From positions 1 to 21,364 of IMG/VR virus record IMGVR_UViG_3300031521_000387: a DNA stretch of 21,364 nt, one strand, 5' to 3'. Numbering within the stretch: the stretch's first letter is position 1; each line of letters opens with the position of its first letter. A program made the translations under genes and the position numbers. This DNA comes from a virus. This document shows positions 1 to 5,976 of the stretch, one piece after another. The notes under the pieces are model-generated. The model was not told the DNA's origin and made no database searches. It saw nothing but the letters and a program-made list of their open reading frames with translations.

Positions 1-68
1 CTCAGTTGATCAAGGGCAGACCTTGAGTCAATTTGTACACCAATGCCAGCCGTTACGTCCTGTGTCAT
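1..68 (-). CDS. probable tape measure protein, N-terminal fragment
   Basis: Only the first 22 codons lie inside the window, starting MTQDVTAGIGVQIDSRSA, and the frame runs off the lower edge. The ATG at 68-66 has a good ribosome binding site (GGAG, 7-8 nt upstream). The call rests on position. In siphophages the gene right after the pair of frameshifted tail assembly chaperones is almost always the tape measure protein, which sets tail length and is wrapped by the chaperones. It follows the chaperone stop by only 31 nt. No domain can be seen in so short a piece, so the identity is inference from gene order. Confidence 0.7.
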   Translation of the reverse strand, partial: MTQDVTAGIGVQIDSRSALDQL

Positions 69-84
69 ATTTCTCCTATCAATG

Positions 85-93
85 ATTATATCA
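85..93 (-). promoter_or_regulatory. extended -10 box before the tape measure gene
   Basis: The minus strand reads TGATATAAT, a perfect TGn extended -10 element, 16 nt before the ATG at 68. A start about 7 nt downstream would give a very short leader that still holds the AGGAG site. No -35 match was found. A small dyad (CCTATC at 99-94 with GATAGG at 80-75) surrounds it and overlaps the ribosome binding site. Confidence 0.4.
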
Positions 94-99
94 GATAGG

Positions 100-773
100 C
101 TATTCTATGATTTCGTAATCCAGCCCCATACCAATACCGAATCCAAGCTTTTCTGCTGCTGCTCCTTGAAGCGACAAAATGTCGTTGCTTTGACCAGCTA
201 GGCCGTGCTTTTCTAGAACCTTGTCCCTGTAGGAATCGAAGGTTACTTCTTCCTGTACGCCATTTTGCTCGTCAAGGTTTACTCCCTTGAGTGCCGCTTG
301 GAATTTCTTCATTTGATAATCGTCGTCATGCTTAGCGACGAGAACTGCGGTTAGCTCCTGCATGGAAAGTGACTCTTCTAGGTCTTGATAGTCCTTCCAG
401 ATTCCAAGCAGGAACGCTTCCGACTCCAACTTAACTAAGTCGGTGTCTTCCCAACTAGTTCCGCCGCTTACACGTTTCCCACAGCACGCATATCGATGCC
501 TGCGGCTGCCTTGATCATTTCGTAGTAATTGTTCATATCAAGGTTGTCTTCGATCCACACCTTGTTTGCAAGTTCTGCATTCCACTGCTTGAGTGCAAGC
601 ACTACACATGCGGTTAGTACGTCGAATGACTTGTCGTTGTCTTCCTGTACTGCGTCTAGCTTAGCAAACTCTTTCATGAACTTTCGTAGTCCTGCGATCT
701 TAAGTGGTCGCATCTCAATCGTTACGCCGTCTCCTAGTTCTAGGGTTTCGGTTTCATACACACTTGTAGCCAT
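100..773 (-). CDS. tail assembly chaperone, long -1 frameshift product (gpGT-like)
   Basis: This is the joined product of the two overlapping tail chaperone frames. Reading starts at 773, slips back one base on GGGAAAC at 480-474, and continues without a stop to the TAG at 102-100. It gives about 224 residues: 100 from the upstream frame and 124 from the downstream one. The T part is acidic and helical (for example YQDLEESLSMQELTAVL), as in gpT-type domains. In lambda-like tails the short and long forms are made at a fixed ratio and hold the tape measure protein during tail polymerisation. The downstream frame has no good start of its own: the first candidate is a TTG at 429 with no clear ribosome binding site. 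That also favours expression by frameshifting. The product has not been verified. Confidence 0.82.
468..773 (-). CDS. tail assembly chaperone, short form (gpG-like)
   Basis: A 101-residue protein starts MATSVYETETLELGDG and ends RAVGNV. The ATG at 773 follows a GAAAGGAAACC ribosome binding site. A short acidic protein between the major tail protein and the tape measure gene, ending just past a slippery heptamer, matches the first tail assembly chaperone of siphophages. It is the zero-frame product. Ribosomes that do not slip stop at the TAA at 470-468, two codons after the heptamer. It lies downstream of an extended -10 box and a strong hairpin, so it may be transcribed partly apart from the major tail gene. 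The sequence itself was not recognised; the call rests on position and the frameshift arrangement. Confidence 0.82.
   Translation of the reverse strand: MATSVYETETLELGDGVTIEMRPLKIAGLRKFMKEFAKLDAVQEDNDKSFDVLTACVVLALKQWNAELANKVWIEDNLDMNNYYEMIKAAAGIDMRAVGNV
474..480 (-). promoter_or_regulatory. programmed -1 ribosomal frameshift site GGGAAAC
   Basis: Read in the zero frame as G GGA AAC, this is a textbook X XXY YYZ heptamer, one base different from the GGGAAAG of lambda G/T. Slipping by -1 leads into the open frame that carries the second chaperone domain. A possible 6-bp stem (CCGACT at 443-438 with AGTCGG at 425-420) lies about 31 nt downstream. It is weak evidence for a stimulator. Confidence 0.85.
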
Positions 774-802
774 GGTTTCCTTTCAAATAGCTGAATAGCA
801 AA

Positions 803-811
803 AGTATAGCA
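803..811 (-). promoter_or_regulatory. extended -10 box before the tail chaperone gene
   Basis: The minus strand reads TGCTATACT, 29 nt before the chaperone ATG, which allows a leader of about 22 nt with its ribosome binding site. It lies just after the hairpin at 839-816 and inside the pair of 12-bp inverted repeats. No -35 match was found. Confidence 0.45.
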
Positions 812-815
812 CAAT

Positions 816-839
816 GGGCCGGTCCCGAAGGACCGACCC
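816..839 (-). terminator. hairpin after the major tail gene
   Basis: In the minus-strand transcript this is a 10-bp stem (GGGTCGGTCC with GGACCGGCCC) closed by a UUCG tetraloop. One pair is G-U, so on the plus strand it would be a C-A mismatch; this points to an RNA element acting on the minus strand. There is no proper U-tract after it. It may therefore attenuate transcription or protect the 3' end of the abundant major tail mRNA rather than stop transcription fully. Confidence 0.6.
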
Positions 840-862
840 ACCGTATTCAGCTATTCTATCGA

Positions 863-1456
863 TCAGCCAATTACTCTGTCGATAATCTTTCCGTATGCAC
901 CTGTGTTGTCAGGAAGCAAACGGAAGTTGCAATCGAACTGAGAAGCTTCGTCGCGCTTTGCGTTGATAGATACGCTATCAACGGTCATTCCACGGTAAGC
1001 CATGTAGATACGCTCTGTTGGTGCTGCGGCAACAGAAGGTCCAACGGCAACCAAGCCCTTTTCGACTGGAGCGTCACCAAGAGCACCGGAGTTCAATGTC
1101 AAAGTTCCTGCTACAAGGTCTGCGGCTGGTGCAGAAATTGCAAGTACCAAGTTGTCCAAGGTTGCTTCTGAAAGAGTTGTCTTCATAGAAACCTGCATGG
1201 ACTGCTTGAATAGACGTGCAACGTCAAGCTGTTGGTCAACCTTGACTTCACCGAAGTCAGGCTGGATTGATAGTTCAATACCGTTGGTCGTGTAACCAAG
1301 GTTACGGAATGTTACTGCGGCAGATAGTGTTTCTACTGCCTTTGTTGCTACGACCCAAACTGGAAGATCGGCAGCGGCCATTGCGCCTGCCTTGAACATG
1401 AACAGCGCTGCGGCACCGACGATGATCTGCTTGGAGTCTCCACGGGTATAAGCCAT
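863..1456 (-). CDS. major tail protein (tail tube)
   Basis: A 197-residue protein starts MAYTRGDSKQIIVGAA at the ATG at 1456, after an AGAAAGAGGTG ribosome binding site. It is alanine- and valine-rich with alternating beta-type segments and ends in a conserved-looking FRLLPDNTGAYGKIIDRVIG tail. Its length and its place between the tail terminator and the frameshifted chaperones fit the major tail tube protein that polymerises around the tape measure. Two other signs agree with high expression: an extended -10 box with an approximately 40-nt leader upstream, and a stable hairpin straight after the stop. The assignment is mainly by gene order; no diagnostic motif exists for this family. Confidence 0.75.
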   Translation of the reverse strand: MAYTRGDSKQIIVGAAALFMFKAGAMAAADLPVWVVATKAVETLSAAVTFRNLGYTTNGIELSIQPDFGEVKVDQQLDVARLFKQSMQVSMKTTLSEATLDNLVLAISAPAADLVAGTLTLNSGALGDAPVEKGLVAVGPSVAAAPTERIYMAYRGMTVDSVSINAKRDEASQFDCNFRLLPDNTGAYGKIIDRVIG

Positions 1457-1504
1457 GTGTTCACCTCTTTCTGTATAAAGTTTATGGGCGTTTCCTCAAT
1501 TAGA

Positions 1505-1513
1505 AGTATACCA
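1505..1513 (-). promoter_or_regulatory. extended -10 box before the major tail gene
   Basis: The minus strand reads TGGTATACT, 48 nt before the ATG at 1456. TATACT forms a 6-bp dyad with AGTATA 10 nt upstream, at the end of the previous gene. No -35 match was found. Confidence 0.45.
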
Positions 1514-1519
1514 TCGGTT

Positions 1520-2014
1520 TTATACTAAATGGTATTCGGCTACCACCATAAATGTTGCTGACACGGAGGGAGTGGACACAGAACTGCTTGGCTTAGCTGG
1601 CTCATTCTGATAAACACGGAATGAATGGAAGATTACTGGACAGTACAATGAGCCATTCCCTAGGCTCCAATTGTATTCGTTGATATCTGCTGCCGCATCG
1701 TCCTGACGGTCAAGAATGTCTTGAAGAGCAGACGCCCAGCCCATGAAGTCATTGACGTTTGACTTGAGGCTATAAACGAAGGTAGCCTTCTTAAGTACGT
1801 GCAATCCATGGGTTACCCTGAACGCTTGGGTGTAAACGAAGTATGGACGGTTAATCCACTTGGCATCACCTGAGGTTGAGTCATTGACGGGGAAGATTGG
1901 CATGATGTTTCCATAGTTGTACTTCGTGATTTCTGTTGGGGACATTCTCTTCTTTAGTTCATCCCACAGATAACGGTTAACTACATGAATAGGTTCAATA
2001 GTTTCACTCAACAT
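1520..2014 (-). CDS. tail terminator / tail completion protein
   Basis: A 164-residue protein starts MLSETIEPIHVVNRYLWDEL. The ATG at 2014 overlaps the end of the upstream gene by 11 nt and follows an AAGGGTGG ribosome binding site. It sits between the gp10-type connector-region gene and the major tail protein, where lambda-like phages keep the tail terminator (gpU-like) that caps the tail tube. The sequence suits an alpha/beta fold, with an N-terminal helix, a central segment around FVYSLKSNVNDFMGWASALQ, and a beta-rich C-terminus. The family was not recognised by motif; the call is by position and size. Confidence 0.55.
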   Translation of the reverse strand: MLSETIEPIHVVNRYLWDELKKRMSPTEITKYNYGNIMPIFPVNDSTSGDAKWINRPYFVYTQAFRVTHGLHVLKKATFVYSLKSNVNDFMGWASALQDILDRQDDAAADINEYNWSLGNGSLYCPVIFHSFRVYQNEPAKPSSSVSTPSVSATFMVVAEYHLV

Positions 2015-2684
2015 TTAGGCCACCCTTAATTCGCATATACTCTCTACCGGCAATTAGTCCTGTTGCGTACCCGCCACCCTTTACCCCTGATGGGAAGTAG
2101 CGCTTGAATTCTTGTGGAGTTGCCATGCTCCTGAAAATTGGAAGAATAACTTCTGACTTGGCATACCCTCGCAAGAATCCTTCTACCGTTTCCCTGAATG
2201 CTCCTGATACTTCTGGACCACCGGGATGCTCAATGAAAACCTCTGAACTCGTGAACACAGTTTCACCGTCAACGTCGAACGCAATGACACCGCTGTCCTT
2301 GGGAGTGATCGTGATGCTGGCACCACTTTCCATGACCGACGCCTTGTTCTCAAAGGGAGGACCACCGGAAGGTGGGATGGAGGTCGATTGACGGAAGCTG
2401 CCGTCAAGCGTGATGTGGGTTACCGTAGCAACCATATTGAAATCGAACAGCCTCGCACTAGGATCGCCTGCCTGTCCCCACTCATACATGTGGTGAAGAC
2501 GTTCAGGTGACAAACTAGCTTGAGAGTCAATGTAGCGCTCAAGCATAGTCTTGATGACTTCGCCCAACTTTGTGTTGAATGACAGACGCTCTTGCTCCAC
2601 AGCCGCAACAAAACCCATGCTGTACTGGACAGCACTCTCAAGCTTTGTTACTAGGTCTGTAAAGTTGAAGGTCACTGCTGTCAT
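2004..2684 (-). CDS. neck / tail completion protein (HK97 gp10-like position)
   Basis: A 226-residue protein starts MTAVTFNFTDLVTKLESAVQ. The ATG at 2684 overlaps the upstream stop (ATGA), a sign of translational coupling. The N-terminal third is helical (residues 5-60). The middle is beta-rich and contains PPSGGPPFENKASVMESGAS. The C-terminus ends in a helix plus a basic segment. It lies fourth in the run of connector genes after the capsid. That place is usually taken by a minor capsid or tail-joining protein linking stopper and tail terminator. The exact role is inferred from order only. Confidence 0.5.
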   Translation of the reverse strand: MTAVTFNFTDLVTKLESAVQYSMGFVAAVEQERLSFNTKLGEVIKTMLERYIDSQASLSPERLHHMYEWGQAGDPSARLFDFNMVATVTHITLDGSFRQSTSIPPSGGPPFENKASVMESGASITITPKDSGVIAFDVDGETVFTSSEVFIEHPGGPEVSGAFRETVEGFLRGYAKSEVILPIFRSMATPQEFKRYFPSGVKGGGYATGLIAGREYMRIKGGLNVE

Positions 2685-3127
2685 ACAAGAGCTTCCTGAT
2701 TGTCGCTACGCATTAGCTGCGTCTTGTAATGTTCTGCACGTCCCCACATATTGATGAAAGGGCTGAGGCTACGAAGCTCATAAAGGATTGGTACTTGGTC
2801 GTCTTCTGCATCATTTGGTTCTGTGAATAGAAGCTTTCCTGCGTCCCCCGGCTTGTTCGTGCGAACATTTGTCACAAGAATTTCTGTTGTCATGTGCTGA
2901 CTACCATCACTGGCAGACTGAATGTCGTCCTTGAATCTTCCATACAGAACTGTAGGCAACGTAAAGAACTCATCGAATGTCTGGGTGGCATAACGCATCT
3001 CGGTGTTGAATGAACCAGTCTTGAGTTCACACTTCACCGTACGATCAAAGGTCCACGTATTCTTCATTTCACCCGAAGGCTTCTGAACCTGTTCTGCGTA
3101 ATACACGTCTGCCAGCATTGGGTACAT
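2681..3127 (-). CDS. head-tail connector / head closure (stopper) protein
   Basis: A 148-residue protein starts MYPMLADVYYAEQVQKPSGE. Its ATG at 3127 shares one base with the upstream stop (TAATG) and its own stop overlaps the next start. The sequence is beta-rich with a polar core: DVYYAEQ, VKCELKTGSFN, EILVTNVRTNKPGD, VPILYELRSLSPF. This fits the small beta-barrel head-closure proteins (SPP1 gp16 / HK97 gp7 type) that plug the portal channel until the tail binds. The size and the place third after the capsid support this. No direct motif identifies it. Confidence 0.55.
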   Translation of the reverse strand: MYPMLADVYYAEQVQKPSGEMKNTWTFDRTVKCELKTGSFNTEMRYATQTFDEFFTLPTVLYGRFKDDIQSASDGSQHMTTEILVTNVRTNKPGDAGKLLFTEPNDAEDDQVPILYELRSLSPFINMWGRAEHYKTQLMRSDNQEALV

Positions 3128-3990
3128 TACAGGAGTCCTGCCCTAACGGTGTAATCCCTGAACTTCTTCAATAGCTGATCTACTGTCTTGTTTCCTGTAC
3201 CCCCGAAAACTCGTGCGGAATACTTTACCTTGTACTGGTCTGTGTCGTACTCGCTGATGTATCGCTTTAGATACTCATCTTCGTCACCAACGTCAGCGGC
3301 GAGTAAAGCTGCTGCCTGCATGACCTCATTGGGCACAACAAGATATCCTGATTCATATTCGACAACATAGTCTGATCCCTGTGGGAATGCTCCACCGCTG
3401 CCATTGAATCCACCGAATGAATCTGACCCTGCGTAGGTAACCTTGATTGGCTTGCCAGAATCAAAGCTGTCTTCTCCAACCAATACGACAGATGATCTGT
3501 CCTTGGATACTGCGAATGACTTTGTGTTCTCTACATTTCCGTTTGTGAAGACAAGCTCACCGTTCTCCCAAACTCGTGTGAGCTTATTGATCCTACTTGG
3601 GATAGGAAGATAATCGGACCCACTCCCCTCAGTTTCAAATGTGGCTAGTGTGTAATAGAATCCATTTGTCGTAGAATCAATGATTGCACGACTAATAGAC
3701 TCAACTCTCTTCTCTTCTTCTGTTACTGGAAGTGCACCATAGGGACGAATGACAAATAGTGGCTCAATGAGTACCGTTTCTCCTGCGTCCGTGACTTCTA
3801 GAACATAGTCAGCGTCATACCTTATACTTGGGGAATGAAAGCTCAGAATGCCATCACTGTCCGAAGTAGCGGTTCCAGTGGATAGCTCTTCACCGAACTC
3901 ATCGCTAATCACCCAATCGTATTCGTGATCCACAACAGGAACAGCGATTGTCCTGAATGGTGGAAATGGTGGCACCCTGTAAATGATCAT
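3127..3990 (-). CDS. head-tail connector (adaptor) with extra beta domain
   Basis: A 287-residue protein starts MIIYRVPPFPPFRTIAVPVV; its ATG overlaps the previous stop (ATGA). Residues about 10-85 look like a beta-sandwich with many short strands. Residues about 90-120 (EEEKRVESISRAIIDSTTNGFYY) and 210-287 look helical, like the gp6/gp15-type adaptor that docks onto the portal ring. The middle (TRVWENGELVF, VVEYESGYLVVPNEVMQAAALLAA) is shared in style with 'head-to-tail adaptor' proteins. It is well above the usual 100-200 residues of the family, mostly because of the N-terminal beta domain. The identity is inferred from gene order and fold impression. Confidence 0.55.
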   Translation of the reverse strand: MIIYRVPPFPPFRTIAVPVVDHEYDWVISDEFGEELSTGTATSDSDGILSFHSPSIRYDADYVLEVTDAGETVLIEPLFVIRPYGALPVTEEEKRVESISRAIIDSTTNGFYYTLATFETEGSGSDYLPIPSRINKLTRVWENGELVFTNGNVENTKSFAVSKDRSSVVLVGEDSFDSGKPIKVTYAGSDSFGGFNGSGGAFPQGSDYVVEYESGYLVVPNEVMQAAALLAADVGDEDEYLKRYISEYDTDQYKVKYSARVFGGTGNKTVDQLLKKFRDYTVRAGLL

Positions 3991-4283
3991 ACTCCGTAGA
4001 ATTCCTTTACTTCCTCAACGGTTGCTTCACGGACCTTCTTAAGTGTTAGCCACTTAGCTGCCGCTTCCTTGGAGACAACGGTGAATCCGTACTTGATTTC
4101 TCCAACACCGGGGAATGTGATGTTCCCTGCGGAATAGAGCAGTGCCTTGTCAGACTCTACTGGCTTTGGGGCAACCTTTCTAGGCTTCTTTGGGGACTTG
4201 GTGGTAATTCCAGTACGTCCCATAACGATTGCACCTTCTCCATCTTCATGTGGAGCAGTCTCTTCAATAGTTTCATTAGTCAT
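3987..4283 (-). CDS. small head-associated protein of unknown function
   Basis: A 98-residue protein starts MTNETIEETAPHEDG. I chose the ATG at 4283 because it follows a near-perfect GAAGGAGG ribosome binding site. The frame is open to 4349, but that stretch overlaps a hairpin and a promoter. Residues 1-15 are acidic, 27-45 are basic and proline-rich (KSPKKPRKVAPKPVE), and the rest is a compact domain ending WLTLKKVREATVEEVKEFYGV. It follows the major capsid gene and is translationally coupled to the connector gene downstream. A minor head or decoration protein is possible. I do not recognise the family. Confidence 0.7.
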   Translation of the reverse strand: MTNETIEETAPHEDGEGAIVMGRTGITTKSPKKPRKVAPKPVESDKALLYSAGNITFPGVGEIKYGFTVVSKEAAAKWLTLKKVREATVEEVKEFYGV

Positions 4284-4300
4284 AAATCCTCCTTCGATAC

Positions 4301-4309
4301 ATTGTACCA
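4301..4309 (-). promoter_or_regulatory. extended -10 box after the capsid gene
   Basis: The minus strand reads TGGTACAAT, 17 nt before the ATG at 4283. A start about 7 nt downstream would give a leader of about 10 nt made almost only of the GAAGGAGG ribosome binding site. It lies just after the capsid-gene hairpin. No -35 match was found. Confidence 0.45.
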
Positions 4310-4320
4310 GAATACGCGAA

Positions 4321-4344
4321 AGGGGGCAGGTTTCCCTACCCCCT
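4321..4344 (-). terminator. hairpin after the major capsid gene
   Basis: In the minus-strand transcript this is a 10-bp stem (AGGGGGTAGG with CCTGCCCCCT) closed by a GAAA tetraloop. One U-G pair makes it strand-specific. It starts 17 nt after the capsid stop and is followed by only TTTCGCG, so termination may be partial. It fits an element that lowers transcription after the most abundant virion gene. Confidence 0.65.
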
Positions 4345-4360
4345 TCCAACAGCTTATCTA

Positions 4361-5425
4361 TCAGATATCTGCGGCTGCATCAGCAAATGCTAGTGCGTCA
4401 AGCTCTTCCCAAGCGAGTCCGAAACGTACGTATACGGTGTACTCGATTGTGTCCTTCTTGTTACGGTACTCACGAAGTACCTGCACGTCGCGCTGGAATC
4501 CCCACACGCGGTTCTGTGGGAATGTTAGTTCAATACGTCCTTCTGGGAAGTAAGGAACCTCAGCAAGACTTACGCCAAGTACACGAGTAGTCTTGAGACC
4601 ACCGATAACCTGACCCACACCATCAAGGTATGTCTGCTTGTTGCCGTCAGTCCAAACTGCATTGGCAAGTGTACCGTTGTTCTTCACAACGTCTGCAAAT
4701 GTGTTTGTTCCTGCGTAGAACTTCAAACCACTCTTCAATGCACGGTACTTACGTGGCATTGTGTTGATGATCTGCTGGATGACCTCTGGGGTCCATGCTC
4801 CACCAGCAACAGTAACGGCTGTCTCGTGAGAGCCAGAGCCTGCTGCGTCTGCCTGAGCAATGAATCCCGGCATGATCTTTAGGAACTTGTCAGCACCGGT
4901 ACCAAGACCGTTGATTGCCAAGTCTTCGATATCGTTAGCAAGAGCGGCTGTCATATTGCGAACAATACGATCCTCAAGTGCGTCCTTCTCGATGTTGTCT
5001 TCTAGAGTCTCACGAGCGATTTCCCAGTCAAGACGAATCTTCTTTGTGGTAATTTCGATCTTTGTGAACTCTGCACCTGCGTTTTCGTATGTGCCGTCAG
5101 CCTGATTTGCCTGACGAATCACGCGCTCACCTACGTTGAGCTTTTCGATTTCTGCGGTGTTAGCGTTCATTGTAAGGTGACGACCATCCTTTGCAAGATA
5201 TGTTGCGTCCCAAATGTAGTCAATGAACTGCTTTGACTGGTCTGGCTGTAGGATTCCTCCACCAGCGATACCAGATGGATTAACGGCGTTCGCACCTGCG
5301 GTGCTACCGAAGTAGCCTCCTGCTACGTTACCCACTGATCCTGCGGCTGGGGATGTTACTCCACCAATACCACCGGCAGCGAATACACCAGCTTCTGCGG
5401 CCTTTGTAAGAACTTCCTCTGACAT
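4361..5425 (-). CDS. major capsid protein (HK97 fold)
   Basis: A 354-residue protein starts MSEEVLTKAAEAGVFAAGG. I chose the ATG at 5425 because it has a CAGGAGGTGAAA ribosome binding site; 23 more codons upstream are open but overlap the protease end. Residues 1-55 are glycine/alanine-rich. Then come a likely N-arm and E-loop region (residues about 65-130, DYIWDATYLAKDGRHLTMN, EIEKLNVGERVIRQAN), a long helix with ETLEDNIEKDALEDRIVRNM, the RALKSGLKFYAGTNT segment, and a C-terminal part ending in RVWGFQRDVQVLREYRNKKD and EYTVYVRFGLAWE. Portal, protease/scaffold, capsid order plus these features make the call firm. It forms the icosahedral shell. The N-terminal stretch could be trimmed by the protease encoded just upstream. 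Confidence 0.9.
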   Translation of the reverse strand: MSEEVLTKAAEAGVFAAGGIGGVTSPAAGSVGNVAGGYFGSTAGANAVNPSGIAGGGILQPDQSKQFIDYIWDATYLAKDGRHLTMNANTAEIEKLNVGERVIRQANQADGTYENAGAEFTKIEITTKKIRLDWEIARETLEDNIEKDALEDRIVRNMTAALANDIEDLAINGLGTGADKFLKIMPGFIAQADAAGSGSHETAVTVAGGAWTPEVIQQIINTMPRKYRALKSGLKFYAGTNTFADVVKNNGTLANAVWTDGNKQTYLDGVGQVIGGLKTTRVLGVSLAEVPYFPEGRIELTFPQNRVWGFQRDVQVLREYRNKKDTIEYTVYVRFGLAWEELDALAFADAAADI

Positions 5426-5454
5426 TTTCACCTCCTGAAAATTATGTATATCTG

Positions 5455-5976
5455 TCAGTTGTAATAGGCGGTGTCGAGGAAACTCCCACCCCACTTGCTA
5501 GTAGCAGCTTGTGGCTGCTCCGTACGCTGCTCGCCAAGATCAGCGGACTTACGGAATGCGGTTGTGCCTTCCACGGCAGCAACACGTTCTCCGAAAACTT
5601 CTGTGTCAGACTTTACGGCGCTGACTCCTGCCTTTGTCTCGTCAAGATCGGATGCCATCTTAGCGATAGCCTCTGAGTTTGATTGGGTGTTGGCACCAAG
5701 AGACTTAAGCATCTCCACCATCGGTACCAAAGCCTCGGTGAGACCCTTGAGCATGTTCTGAATGTCTGTGAATTGCTTTTCAACAATTACTTCAACAGGT
5801 TCCGTGACGGCTTCCTCTGCCTTCTCGACAACCTCTTCTACAACGGTGGACTCTTCTACAGGAGCCTCAACAACAACCTCTTCGGCTGGTGCTTCAACTA
5901 CTGCTTCCTCTACTACGACTGCATCAGCGGCCTTTTCGATTACTTCCTCCACGATTGTTACGTCAGTATCTTCCAT
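5455..5976 (-). CDS. internal in-frame scaffold protein start within the protease gene
   Basis: A second, in-frame ATG (codon 318 of the protease gene) lies at 5976. It follows a near-perfect ribosome binding site, AAAAGGAGG, with 8 nt spacing. The site is stronger than that of the full gene. The product would be 173 residues beginning MEDTDVTIVEEVIEK: an acidic Ala/Val/Glu repeat then a coiled-coil region, exactly the scaffold half. This matches the lambda C/Nu3 arrangement, where a scaffold is made independently from inside the protease gene. It would supply excess scaffold over protease. Expression is inferred from the site alone. Confidence 0.72.
   Translation of the reverse strand: MEDTDVTIVEEVIEKAADAVVVEEAVVEAPAEEVVVEAPVEESTVVEEVVEKAEEAVTEPVEVIVEKQFTDIQNMLKGLTEALVPMVEMLKSLGANTQSNSEAIAKMASDLDETKAGVSAVKSDTEVFGERVAAVEGTTAFRKSADLGEQRTEQPQAATSKWGGSFLDTAYYN

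Larger units (their letters stand above)
786..855. repeat. 12-bp perfect inverted repeat framing hairpin and promoter
   Basis: On the plus strand AATAGCTGAATA (786-797) pairs with TATTCAGCTATT (844-855). The arms enclose the hairpin at 816-839 and the extended -10 box at 803-811. Together they could form a long-range outer stem or a protein-binding dyad. The function is unknown. Confidence 0.6.

Noticed and set aside
4147-4590. Plus-strand open frame of 147 codons across the capsid gene end
   Set aside because: It runs antisense through the capsid end, the hairpin and the next gene, has no ribosome binding site and a composition typical of a shadow frame.
5426-5454. Possible promoter (CTGACA, TATACA) before the capsid gene
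   Set aside because: The two elements are only a few bases apart, far from the 16-18 nt needed, and no TGnTAnnnT box is present.
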